Below, in pieces: positions 41,188 through 49,053 of a stretch of DNA of 64,000 bases. The stretch is from Trabulsiella odontotermitis. GTDB taxonomy: Bacteria; Pseudomonadota; Gammaproteobacteria; Enterobacterales; Enterobacteriaceae. Location of the stretch: positions 1 to 64,000 of the forward strand of contig NZ_LIFX01000003.1 in the NCBI RefSeq assembly GCF_001297775.1, written 5' to 3'. The position numbers and the translations under genes are program-made. Each line of letters starts with the position of its first letter. The first letter of the stretch is position 1. The notes beneath the pieces are model-generated. The model did not search any database. It was not told the origin of the DNA and saw only the letters and a list, made by a program, of their open reading frames with translations.

Positions 41188-41598
41188 CTAACTGTGAAGG
41201 GATAACCCCTTAATGGCCTTATCAACGGCTTTTTTGGAACCCCGGATACCGAGCCCTACCAAATCCAGGTTGTTTGCGTCAGCCGCCGCAAATACTTCGC
41301 GGTTAGCCTCATCATGCCCGGTGGAGAACATGGCATGAATGTAAGGAATAACAATCAATTCCCGCTCCAGCGCTTTGCGGTGAACCGCCTGCAATTTTTC
41401 AAGTCCTGCCTCAAAAATCAGCATGGGCTGCCCGGACATATTGCCATAAGTCCGGCCCAGTGAATCAATGTAAGGACTACCCAAAATTTCAGGCGCGGCT
41501 GAGGCGATGCCTGTCGCCAGAAATGCGACAACGTTCAGTCGTTGCCAGGTGGGTAAGTCATCTCTCACGATAAATGCAATCTTAGTATCAAACGTCAT
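41188..41598 (-). CDS. DUF2000-family protein
   Basis: This 136-residue protein starts at the ATG at 41598, which has AGGA upstream; the frame is open further but that part overlaps the AraC gene. It has the family strings KIAFIVRDDLPTWQRLNVVAFLATGIA at the start, MFSTGHDEANRE near residue 92 and LDLVGLGIRGSKKAVDKAIKGL at the end. DUF2000 proteins have a ferredoxin-like fold related to peptidyl-tRNA hydrolase 2, and no known function. It follows the AraC-type gene by 55 bases on the same strand, so that regulator probably controls it. Confidence 0.82.
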   Translation of the reverse strand: MTFDTKIAFIVRDDLPTWQRLNVVAFLATGIASAAPEILGSPYIDSLGRTYGNMSGQPMLIFEAGLEKLQAVHRKALERELIVIPYIHAMFSTGHDEANREVFAAADANNLDLVGLGIRGSKKAVDKAIKGLSLHS

Positions 41599-41653
41599 AA
41601 AACATAGTCCTGTCTGCGATGCGAATAATGCATGGTCGCATGCTGACGGAATA

Positions 41654-42508
41654 TCAATATAGAACGTTTGAGCAGTATTTCTGATAAGCGGCAGGAGACA
41701 GACGATAAGCACGCCTGAACCAGCGTCCCAGATGGCTTTGATCAGCAAAACCTGTTTGCAATGCAACCATTGATGGAGAAATACCACTGGCCAGGAGTTG
41801 CCGCGCCGTGCGAAGGCGTAATCTGACAAGATAAGCGTGAGGGGACTGACCGAAGGCGGATTTGAATTGTCTGCTCAGTCTGAACCGGTCAACACCACTT
41901 ATACTGGCCAGCTCATCGAGCCCTGGATTAGTGTCAAGATGAGCAATCAGGTAATCCCTGACTCTGTTCATTCGAATGAGAGAGTCGGTTAATTTGTCCG
42001 CGGGCTTCAGGTCGACATGAGGCATAAGATGTGAAAGCAGTAAGTCCAGGCTTTCGTCACGCGCAAGCCTTCCTTCGCCGTTATGCAGAGCATTAAAAGC
42101 CCGCACAATCGACATGATTAATACCCTGTCATCCGTGAGGGTATTGCGAAAAGCTGCCTGTACTATAGAGATATCTTCCCCACTGCGCTTTTGCAGGTTG
42201 TCTGATACCCATTGTTGGGGAATATACAACATGGAATAAGTGAATCCATTTTCCTGTGCCGCATAACCATCATGAACGGCGCCCGGCTCAATGAGAATGG
42301 CCTTTCCCGGCGTGCTGGTATGCAGCGCGCGATGACAGTTAAACCTTTGACTTCCCTGAAGCGTAACGCCCAGAAGTAACTCTTCGTGGTCATGACTGTC
42401 ATACGCATGGCCTTTAAAATGTGCGCTAACACTTTCAATACCCGTCTCTGTATCACGACGAAAATCAATCCAGTCACCAGACGCAGGCGTTTCAGTCATT
42501 ACAGACAT
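41654..42508 (-). CDS. AraC-family regulator with N-terminal cupin domain
   Basis: This 284-residue protein has an AraC-type ligand-binding cupin (about residues 20-150, with HDHEELLLGV near 40 and a later EPGAVHDGYAA) and a C-terminal double helix-turn-helix (about 185-280). The C-terminal part shows LASISGVDRFRLSRQFKSAFG and ALQTGFADQSHLGRWFRRAYRLSPAAY. It belongs to the many transporter/exporter-linked AraC regulators whose ligand is unknown. DUF2000 lies downstream; a 302-base gap with one possible small gene lies upstream. Confidence 0.87.
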   Translation of the reverse strand: MSVMTETPASGDWIDFRRDTETGIESVSAHFKGHAYDSHDHEELLLGVTLQGSQRFNCHRALHTSTPGKAILIEPGAVHDGYAAQENGFTYSMLYIPQQWVSDNLQKRSGEDISIVQAAFRNTLTDDRVLIMSIVRAFNALHNGEGRLARDESLDLLLSHLMPHVDLKPADKLTDSLIRMNRVRDYLIAHLDTNPGLDELASISGVDRFRLSRQFKSAFGQSPHAYLVRLRLRTARQLLASGISPSMVALQTGFADQSHLGRWFRRAYRLSPAAYQKYCSNVLY

Positions 42509-42810
42509 AAACCACTCTGAACAATTCAGCAGGACATTAAATTAGTATACATTAAACAACAATACAGCTTTTTATGAGCGCGATATGACAGAACAAAAGG
42601 TTTATCCAATTGGTACGCAAATTGCGTCTGGAGAGGCAGAAGACAATATGCCTGGTTTTCCTGTGGTCAGCGGTGGTGTGATGGACGACATGTCAGGTTA
42701 ATCGTAGATTGCTTCAAAAAAATTACCGTATTTGTTATATTATTGCTCATTGATTACTCACCTCTGCGGTGCCAAAAAGAACAAGATTCACCGCAACCCA
42801 GGACAATAAA
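42509..42810. promoter_or_regulatory. Divergent gap between the AraC gene and oqxR
   Basis: This 302-base AT-rich gap must hold the promoters of the AraC-type gene (leftward) and oqxR (rightward). One open frame of 38 codons (42585-42701) is listed separately. I see no clear operator and no copy of the palindrome found at the oqxA promoter. Confidence 0.5.
42585..42701 (+). CDS. Possible small protein or gene remnant, 38 codons
   Basis: The frame runs from ATG 42585 to TAA 42699-42701 and begins MTEQKVYPIGTQIASGE, then GFPVVSGGVMDDMSG. Its composition is protein-like, with few rare codons, but the ribosome site is weak. It reads away from the AraC-type regulator. It could be a small peptide under that regulator, or the surviving start of a larger gene lost by deletion. 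I do not recognise it. Confidence 0.25.
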   Translation: MTEQKVYPIGTQIASGEAEDNMPGFPVVSGGVMDDMSG

Positions 42811-43290
42811 ATGTTAGATTACCGCTTCCCGACAGCTTTGCAGATGGTTCTCAGCGTAGCGATGGCGGAGCAATCGGGTGAACGTTCGACGAGTGCGATT
42901 CTGGCCTACGGTCTGGAAGCTAATCCGAGCTTTATCCGCAAATTAATGGTTCCACTCACGCGTGACGGCATTATCGTCTCAACGCTTGGCCGCAACGGTT
43001 CCATTCATCTTGGTCGTCCGGCGGATAAGATAACCCTGCGCGATATCTACATTTCCGTCATAGAAGATAAAAAGCTGTGGGCGTCGCGTCCTGACATACC
43101 GGCTCGCTGCGTGGTCAGTGCCAACGCTTGCTGGTACTTCAAATCTATCGCTGATGAAGCAGAGCAGGCGTCGTTAGAGGTATTAGCTCGCCATACCGTG
43201 GCAAGCGCGCTGGAAAAGGTCAAAAAAGCGGATACCAGTGGGTGCGATCCGGTGCCTGAAATTAATGCCCGGTATAAAAAAGCGCTTTAA
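42811..43290 (+). CDS. oqxR: Rrf2-family repressor OqxR
   Basis: This 159-residue Rrf2-type regulator matches OqxR, the repressor of oqxAB in Klebsiella pneumoniae. Matching stretches include FPTALQMVLSVAMAEQ, ERSTSAILAYGLEANPSFIRKLM, STLGRNGSIHLGRPADKITL and NACWYFKSIADEAEQASLEV. Only two cysteines lie in the region where Rrf2 Fe-S proteins have three (RCVVSANAC), plus one near the C-terminus, so a cluster is doubtful. The ATG at 42811 has AGGA upstream. It converges on oqxB over a shared terminator. The target is probably the palindromic oqxA promoter 5 kb away. Confidence 0.9.
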   Translation: MLDYRFPTALQMVLSVAMAEQSGERSTSAILAYGLEANPSFIRKLMVPLTRDGIIVSTLGRNGSIHLGRPADKITLRDIYISVIEDKKLWASRPDIPARCVVSANACWYFKSIADEAEQASLEVLARHTVASALEKVKKADTSGCDPVPEINARYKKAL

Positions 43291-43310
43291 TTATCTCCTT
43301 ATAACGAAAA

Positions 43311-43342
43311 AAAAACCGCCTTCACACTGAAGGCGGTTTTTT
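43311..43342. terminator. Bidirectional terminator between oqxR and oqxB
   Basis: ACCGCCTTC and GAAGGCGGT form a 9-base stem with the loop ACACT. It has an A run before and a T run after, so it can end transcripts from both convergent genes. Confidence 0.92.
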
Positions 43343-43357
43343 ATTATCTGCAACAAC

Positions 43358-46300
43358 CTACGCCGGTAAAACGTCGCTTACCGGTTTGCCGCGCGTCACC
43401 AGTTTACGCAGCGTAACGTAAAACACCGGTGTCAGGAACAGACCAAACAGCGTCACTCCCAGCATACCGGAGAACACCGTGATCCCGGTGACGCCGCGCA
43501 CTTCTGCACCCGCGCCGTGGCCGAGGATCAGCGGGATCGTCCCGGCAATAAAGGCGATGGAGGTCATGATAATCGGGCGTAAACGCAGGCGACAAGCGTT
43601 CAGCGCCGCTTCCATAATACCTTTCCCCTGGATTTCCAGCTCGCGGGCAAACTCAACGATCAGAATCGCGTTTTTACAGGCCAGCCCCATGAGGACGACC
43701 AGACCCACCTGCACGAACACGTTGTTATCGCCACCAGTCAGCCAGACGCCAAACAGCGCGGACAGCATTGTCATCGGGACGATAAGGATCACCGCCAGCG
43801 GCAGCGTCCAGCTTTCATACAGCGCCGCCAGCACCAGGAACGCCAGCAGAACCGCGACCGGGAAGACGATCAGCGCCGTATTACCCTGCGTGGCCTGCTG
43901 GAAGCTCAGATCCGTCCATTCAATATTCATCCCATTCGGCAGTATCTGTTGAGACATCTCGCCCAGTTGCGTCATCGCCTGCGTGGAAGAGAGGATGCGG
44001 GGATCGGCATCGCCAATGAGATCCGCCGCCGGATAACCATTGTAGCGAATCACCGGATCCGGCCCGTACGTGGTACTGATATTCACCATACTGCCGATCG
44101 GCACCATTTCGCCCTGATTATTACGGGTACGCAAATTAGCGATATCTTCCACGCTGTCGCGGAACGGCCCGTCGGCCTGCGCCATCACGCGCCAGGTACG
44201 CCCGAACTGGTTAAAATCATTCACATAAGACGATCCCAGATAGGTTTGCAGCGTCCCGAAAAGATCGGTCAGCGACACGCCCTGCGCTTTCGCCTTATCA
44301 CGATCAACCTGCACATCCAGCTGCGGAACGTTAGCCTGGTAGGTTGAGATGGGGAAATGCATTCCCGGCGTCTGCATAATCGCACCGGACATCGTGTTTA
44401 CCGCGTTTTGCAGCGCGCCATAGCCAAGACCAGCGCGATCCTGAATATACAGCGAATAGCCAGACCCCTGACCCAGCCCTAAAATCGGCGGTGGCAGAAT
44501 GGAGAAACCAAAGCCCTGCTGGATTTGTGCGATTTTAGCGTTGATCTCAGCGTTAATCTCCGCCGCAGAATGTTTACGCTGGTCGAACGGTTTCAGGCCA
44601 AAAAAGACCGTCCCGGTATTCGGCGTGTTGGTGAACTGCAGCGCATTCAGCCCCGGAAAGGCGACCGCATAATCCACGCCCTCGGTATTCATACCGATTT
44701 CGCTCATTTTACGGATCACCGCATCGGTGCGAGCCAGCGAAGAGCCTTCCGGCATTTTCACGCCACCAATCAAATACAGCTTATCCTGTGTAGGAATAAA
44801 CCCGCCGGGTACGGCTTTAAACATGACGCCAGCGGCACAGAGCAGCAGCACATAAACAGCAAACACCGCACCACGTCGGCCGAGCGTTTTGCCCACCAGC
44901 CCCTGATAGCCGCTCGAGCTACGGTGGAAAAAGCGGTTAAACGGACGGAAAATCCAGCCGAACAGACGATCAATAATCCGGGTAGGGACGTCTTTCGGTG
45001 CGCCATACGGCTTTAACAGCAGGGCCGCCAGCGCCGGAGAGAGCGTCAGCGAGTTGATGGCCGAGATCACCGTTGAAATCGCGATAGTCACCGCAAACTG
45101 TTTGTAGAACTGCCCGGTAACCCCCGAGAGAAACGCCATTGGCACAAACACCGCGCACAGCACCAGTGCAATCGCGATAATCGGCCCGGAAACCTCACGC
45201 ATCGCCTGATGCGCCGCCGCAAGCGGTGCCAGCCCCTCTTCGATATTTCGCTCAACGTTTTCCACCACCACGATGGCGTCATCCACCACGATACCGATAG
45301 CCAGCACCAGCCCGAACAAACTCAGGGTATTCAGCGAGAAGCCAAGCAGGTAGAGAATGCTGAACGTGCCCACAACCGATACTGGCACCGCGATCAGCGG
45401 AATAATCGACGCGCGCCAGGTTTGCAGGAACAGAATCACTACCAGGACAACCAGCACCACCGCTTCCAGCAGCGTTTGCACGACCGCGCGAATAGAATCA
45501 CGAACAAACACCGTTGGATCGTAAGGTGCCGCCCATTTCATATCGTCCGGGAAACGGGTGGACAGTTCGTCCATTTTGGCGCGCACCGCGTTAGACAAAT
45601 CGATGGCGTTCGCCCCCGGAGACTGGAAGATACCAATCCCGACCGCGTCTTTATTGTTCAACTGGGAGCGCAGCGCATAGCTGCCAGAACCCATTTCTAT
45701 CCGCGCCACATCGCGCAGGCGCACCAGCGAGCCGTCCTGCGCCGTTTTCAGAATAATATTGCCAAACTCTTCTTCCGTGTGCAGACGACCCTGGGCGTTA
45801 ATGGAGATCAGGAAATCGCTCTCTTTCGGCAGCGGCTCGGCGCCAAGCTGCCCGGCGGAAACCTGCACGTTTTGCTCCTGCATCGCCGTCACCACATCCG
45901 AGGCAGTCAACCCGCGCGCCGCCACCTTATTGGGATCCAGCCAGATACGCATCGCGTATTCACCCGAGCCAAAAATCTGAATCTGGCCGACACCGGGCAG
46001 ACGCGCCAGTTCATCCTTCACTTTTAGTGTGGCGTAGTTACGCATATACAGTGAATCGTATTTACCGCCGGGCGAAAACAGATGCACCACCAGCGTGAGC
46101 GTCGGCGATTGTTTCTGGGTGGTGATACCCAAACGCCGCACATCTTCCGGCAGACGCGCTTCGGCCTGTGACACCCGGTTTTGCACCTGAACCTGCGCCT
46201 GATCGGGGTCGGTACCCGGACGGAACGTGACGGTGGTCACCAGTACGCCGTCGGAGCCTGCGACCGATTTCATGTACATCATGTTTTCAACGCCGTTGAT

Positions 46301-46510
46301 CGCTTCTTCCAGCGGCGTCGCCACGGTCTCTGCAATCACTTTCGGGTTGGCGCCTGGATACTCCGCGCGCACCTGCACGCTTGGCGGTACGACGTCAGGA
46401 TATTCGCTGACCGGCAATAGCGGGATGGCGATTAATCCTGTGGTAAAAATCAGTATCGACAGCACCGCGGCGAAAATCGGCCTGTCGATAAAAAAGCGGG
46501 AAAAGTCCAT
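43358..46510 (-). CDS. oqxB: RND efflux pump subunit OqxB
   Basis: This 1050-residue HAE1-family RND transporter has the exact length of OqxB. It has twelve transmembrane segments and two large periplasmic loops. The start MDFSRFFIDRPIFAAVLSI and strings such as SPTLTLVVHLFSPGGKYDSLY, GLVLAIGIVVDDAIVVVENVER (with the proton-relay Asp pair in TM4) and MGLACKNAILIVEFARE near residue 940 are diagnostic. OqxB exports quinoxalines, quinolones, chloramphenicol and other drugs with OqxA and TolC. It is the distal gene of the oqxAB operon. The order and neighbours (oqxR, rarA) match the resident chromosomal locus of Klebsiella and Enterobacter, with no flanking IS26 in view. Confidence 0.96.
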   Translation of the reverse strand: MDFSRFFIDRPIFAAVLSILIFTTGLIAIPLLPVSEYPDVVPPSVQVRAEYPGANPKVIAETVATPLEEAINGVENMMYMKSVAGSDGVLVTTVTFRPGTDPDQAQVQVQNRVSQAEARLPEDVRRLGITTQKQSPTLTLVVHLFSPGGKYDSLYMRNYATLKVKDELARLPGVGQIQIFGSGEYAMRIWLDPNKVAARGLTASDVVTAMQEQNVQVSAGQLGAEPLPKESDFLISINAQGRLHTEEEFGNIILKTAQDGSLVRLRDVARIEMGSGSYALRSQLNNKDAVGIGIFQSPGANAIDLSNAVRAKMDELSTRFPDDMKWAAPYDPTVFVRDSIRAVVQTLLEAVVLVVLVVILFLQTWRASIIPLIAVPVSVVGTFSILYLLGFSLNTLSLFGLVLAIGIVVDDAIVVVENVERNIEEGLAPLAAAHQAMREVSGPIIAIALVLCAVFVPMAFLSGVTGQFYKQFAVTIAISTVISAINSLTLSPALAALLLKPYGAPKDVPTRIIDRLFGWIFRPFNRFFHRSSSGYQGLVGKTLGRRGAVFAVYVLLLCAAGVMFKAVPGGFIPTQDKLYLIGGVKMPEGSSLARTDAVIRKMSEIGMNTEGVDYAVAFPGLNALQFTNTPNTGTVFFGLKPFDQRKHSAAEINAEINAKIAQIQQGFGFSILPPPILGLGQGSGYSLYIQDRAGLGYGALQNAVNTMSGAIMQTPGMHFPISTYQANVPQLDVQVDRDKAKAQGVSLTDLFGTLQTYLGSSYVNDFNQFGRTWRVMAQADGPFRDSVEDIANLRTRNNQGEMVPIGSMVNISTTYGPDPVIRYNGYPAADLIGDADPRILSSTQAMTQLGEMSQQILPNGMNIEWTDLSFQQATQGNTALIVFPVAVLLAFLVLAALYESWTLPLAVILIVPMTMLSALFGVWLTGGDNNVFVQVGLVVLMGLACKNAILIVEFARELEIQGKGIMEAALNACRLRLRPIIMTSIAFIAGTIPLILGHGAGAEVRGVTGITVFSGMLGVTLFGLFLTPVFYVTLRKLVTRGKPVSDVLPA

Positions 46511-46533
46511 GTGTCGGATTCTCAGGTAAGGGA

Positions 46534-47712
46534 TCAGTTGAGGGCGGTGGTGCTGGCGGTCATGGCAACGGTTTTCGCGTTAACCGGCATACCCGGCATA
46601 AACACTTTTTGTAAACCATCGACGATGACTTTATCGCCAGGGTTCAGCCCCTGCTGAACGATGCGTAAACCGGCAGCCAGACGCCCCGGCGTGATATCGC
46701 GACGCTGCGCTTTCCCTTCTTTATCAACGATATACACATATTTGCGATCCTGATCGGTCAGTACCGCTTTGTCGTCGATAAGCGTGGCTTTGAATTCAGC
46801 GCTGCCCGGCAGGCGTACGCGGGCAAAGAGCCCCGGCGTGAACTGACGCTGTGCGTTATCCAACAGCGCGCGCATACGGATCGTGCCGGTACTCGGCGTT
46901 AACTGATTATCAAGAAAATCCACTTTGCCCTGATGGGGGTAGCCATCCTCGCCAACGAGACCAATCTCAACCGGTAGCGCCAGGTGATTACTGGACGCCC
47001 CTTGCCCGCTGCGGGCGAGATTTTGATAGTGAAGGTAGGTCGACTCATCCACGTCAAAGTAGACGTAAACTGTCTTCTGCGATACCAGCGTGGTGAGCAC
47101 ACTGGCGCTGTCACCCGCGGTGACCAGATTACCGCTGGTGATCAACGCACGGCTGGCGCGGCCCTCGATAGGCGCGGTCACTTTGGTGAAATCCAGGTTA
47201 AGTTGCGCGGCGTCAACGGCCGCCTGCGCAGCGCGAATGTCGGCCTGCGCCTGAGCGGCAGCCGAACGACGCTGCTCCCATTCTTCACGGGATACCAGGT
47301 TGGTATTGATTAATTTATTGGTACGGTTAGCCTCACTTTGCGCCAGGCTGGCCTGTGTTTTGGCTCTCGTCAACGTCGCCTGCGCCTGTTCCAGCGCGGC
47401 GCGATAGGTTCTGTCATCGATAGTGAACAGCACTTCGCCTTTTTTCACCTCCTGGCCGTCGGTGTAATTCACTTTATCAATGTAACCGGAGACGCGGGGG
47501 CGGAGCTGAACGCTTTCCACCGCTTCGATCCGACCGTTAAAGCTATCCCACTGGCTAATGGATTTCACTACCACATCAGCGGCGCTGACGGCGGGCGCTT
47601 GTGGCGCGGCGTTTTGCGCGACACCGTCGTCGCACCCGACGAGCAGTACGGAGAGCAACATCGCTCCCAGTGCATGCAACTGAAAGTTAACCCAGGGTTT
47701 TTGCAGGCTCAT
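46534..47712 (-). CDS. oqxA: RND periplasmic adaptor OqxA
   Basis: This 392-residue membrane fusion protein has a lipoprotein signal (LLVGC, Cys about residue 27). A biotinyl-lipoyl-like segment and hairpin coiled coil (LEQAQATLTRAKTQASLAQSEANRT, about 108-135) lead to a C-terminal beta domain with VDGLQKVFMPGMPVNAKTV. It matches OqxA. It links OqxB to the outer-membrane channel, probably TolC, as no channel gene is in the operon. It precedes oqxB by 23 bases. Confidence 0.95.
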   Translation of the reverse strand: MSLQKPWVNFQLHALGAMLLSVLLVGCDDGVAQNAAPQAPAVSAADVVVKSISQWDSFNGRIEAVESVQLRPRVSGYIDKVNYTDGQEVKKGEVLFTIDDRTYRAALEQAQATLTRAKTQASLAQSEANRTNKLINTNLVSREEWEQRRSAAAQAQADIRAAQAAVDAAQLNLDFTKVTAPIEGRASRALITSGNLVTAGDSASVLTTLVSQKTVYVYFDVDESTYLHYQNLARSGQGASSNHLALPVEIGLVGEDGYPHQGKVDFLDNQLTPSTGTIRMRALLDNAQRQFTPGLFARVRLPGSAEFKATLIDDKAVLTDQDRKYVYIVDKEGKAQRRDITPGRLAAGLRIVQQGLNPGDKVIVDGLQKVFMPGMPVNAKTVAMTASTTALN

Positions 47713-48045
47713 TATTTTTATTCCGGTAATTGTAGCCGCCGGGCAAGACGCAACGGGGGACGCCGCGCCACTTCCTTTGTCCGGGCTGGCTTAAGGCCAT
47801 TTGTGTCGTTCATCGCCACAAAACTGTATGAGTTGGGAATACACTATCGCGGGGATTGTAGGGAGGCGCTAAATTTAGTGCAAGAATAATTGATACACTT
47901 TATGTGCTATTTCAGCCAGCAGCAAAAGACGCGTTTCCGGCAGGGATTTAAATGCAACAATAAAACTTGCAATTAATTCAAAAACGGGTCACCTTTAAAT
48001 GCAACAGACAAAGATGCTTTTTAATACGCTGCGTGGGGGGACAAG
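47713..48045. promoter_or_regulatory. Divergent control region of oqxAB and rarA
   Basis: This 333-base gap has no gene. The oqxA promoter and a palindrome lie at 47855-47883 (see separate entry). A 13-base direct repeat TTTAAATGCAACA occurs at 47947-47959 and again at 47994-48006, close to the rarA start, in a position for an activator or autoregulator. RarA is known to activate oqxAB in Klebsiella; a clear marbox cannot be assigned by eye. Confidence 0.6.
47855..47883 (-). promoter_or_regulatory. oqxA promoter with an operator-like palindrome in the spacer
   Basis: On the minus strand TTGCAC (-35, 47883-47878), a 17-base spacer and TACAAT (-10, 47860-47855) make a good sigma-70 promoter about 145 bases before the oqxA ATG. 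GCGCTAAATTTAGTGC at 47866-47881 is a 16-base palindrome with one mismatched pair, covering the spacer and part of the -35 box. A protein bound there would block RNA polymerase; OqxR is the natural candidate. Confidence 0.65.
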
Positions 48046-48411
48046 ATGAACACTGGCGCATTTATTCACGATTTGCTCGACTGGATCGACAACAACCTTG
48101 AAAACCGTCTGGACATTAACACCGTTTCCAGGCGAGCCGGTTATTCGAAATGGCACCTCCAGCGGATATTCAAAGAACATACGGGGTATCCTCTCGCCGA
48201 GTATATCCGCGTGCAAAAGCTGCAAAAATCGGTCGAGCGCTTAACCCACAGCGACGAACCGATTTTGAGCGTGGCGATCGCGCTGGGCTTTGACTCCCAG
48301 CAGTCCTTCAACCGCAGCTTCAAGCGTCAGTTTGGCCAGGCACCAGGGGCATGGCGCCGCAGTATCGGCAGCCCTAATCACCAGGCCGACTTATCAGGAT
48401 GGCGCTCGTAA
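48046..48411 (+). CDS. rarA: AraC/XylS-family activator RarA
   Basis: This 121-residue stand-alone AraC-type DNA-binding domain is like MarA, SoxS and RamA, and best matches RarA of Klebsiella. Its first helix-turn-helix is INTVSRRAGYSKWHLQRIF and the second is ILSVAIALGFDSQQSFNRSFKRQFG. RarA activates oqxAB and acrAB and raises multidrug tolerance when overproduced. It diverges from oqxA as in Klebsiella. Its 3' end overlaps the convergent TetR gene by 38 bases. Confidence 0.92.
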   Translation: MNTGAFIHDLLDWIDNNLENRLDINTVSRRAGYSKWHLQRIFKEHTGYPLAEYIRVQKLQKSVERLTHSDEPILSVAIALGFDSQQSFNRSFKRQFGQAPGAWRRSIGSPNHQADLSGWRS

Positions 48412-48931
48412 TTAATTGAACAAGATGATCTGCCCGCGAGGCGAATGATGGCTGGTCAACTGCCCAGCCCAGCGCCGTTATTAGCGCGAACAGGTCATCG
48501 CCATTCATATCTGTGCGCGCCATACCCTCAGCCTGGGCGTGTTGTAGCAATTGCGCGCCTGCTGAATGCACTTCGGCACATGAAGCATAAAGTGCGGACT
48601 CCTTATCCGTATGCGCGGCGGCCATCATAGCGACCACACCTCTGTAGCTTTGTGTGAACACCACCAGTTCCTTGAACCAGGCAAGAAGCGCCTTATCAGC
48701 TGAAACCGAAGTTTCGAGTTCGGTTGCCCTTTGCGTCAGCGCGTCCAGATGAGTACACAGCAGCGCCTCAAACAGGGCTTCCCGCGTCGGGAAATGACGC
48801 AGCAGGGTAGCCAGTCCTACGTTAGCCCGACGGGCAATATCTCGCATCGACACATCAGCACCATGTTCGGCAACAACATCACGCGCGACGGTGAGGATCT
48901 GGTTACGATTTTTTTGGGCGTCAGCACGCAT
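48374..48931 (-). CDS. TetR-family repressor
   Basis: This 185-residue TetR protein has an N-terminal helix-turn-helix (VSMRDIARRANVGLATLLRHFPTREALFEAL, about residues 28-58) and a C-terminal ligand-binding domain. I choose the ATG at 48931; an upstream TTG at 48946 would place coding sequence over the -35 box of the divergent promoter. It diverges from the SDR gene, and two near-identical palindromes lie in that gap, so it very probably represses the SDR pair. The inducer is unknown, likely an electrophile or aromatic aldehyde judging from the targets. Confidence 0.9.
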   Translation of the reverse strand: MRADAQKNRNQILTVARDVVAEHGADVSMRDIARRANVGLATLLRHFPTREALFEALLCTHLDALTQRATELETSVSADKALLAWFKELVVFTQSYRGVVAMMAAAHTDKESALYASCAEVHSAGAQLLQHAQAEGMARTDMNGDDLFALITALGWAVDQPSFASRADHLVQLITSAILISRPGD

Positions 48932-48939
48932 TGGTTTTG

Positions 48940-48990
48940 TTGACAAGTGGATCAGTGCTCCATATATTCATTATCTGGATCGGTGATCCA
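48940..48990 (+). promoter_or_regulatory. Near-consensus promoter with two TetR-type operators before the SDR gene
   Basis: TTGACA (48940-48945), a spacer of exactly 17 bases and TATATT (48963-48968) make a near-ideal sigma-70 promoter. Palindrome O1, TGGATCAGTGCTCCA (48948-48962), fills the spacer. Palindrome O2, TGGATCGGTGATCCA (48976-48990), is perfect apart from its centre and covers the expected transcript start. The two are 28 bases apart and differ at two positions. A repressor bound at either would block the promoter. Confidence 0.8.
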
Positions 48991-49053
48991 CATTATACAG
49001 CGCCCCTGGGCATTTCTCCAGTAACAACGCAACGTAAACGAAAGGGCACGTGC

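Noticed and set aside
40676..41190. Phage integrase next to the tRNA gene
   Set aside because: No tyrosine recombinase frame is present here; only an IS3-type OrfA fragment was found.
43358..48411. oqxAB as a plasmid or transposon insertion
   Set aside because: oqxR and rarA are present in the chromosomal Klebsiella/Enterobacter order and no IS26 ends flank the genes.
48931..49053. Longer SDR protein starting at 48931
   Set aside because: That frame would translate the promoter and both operators; the ATG at 49054 gives the normal SDR N-terminus.
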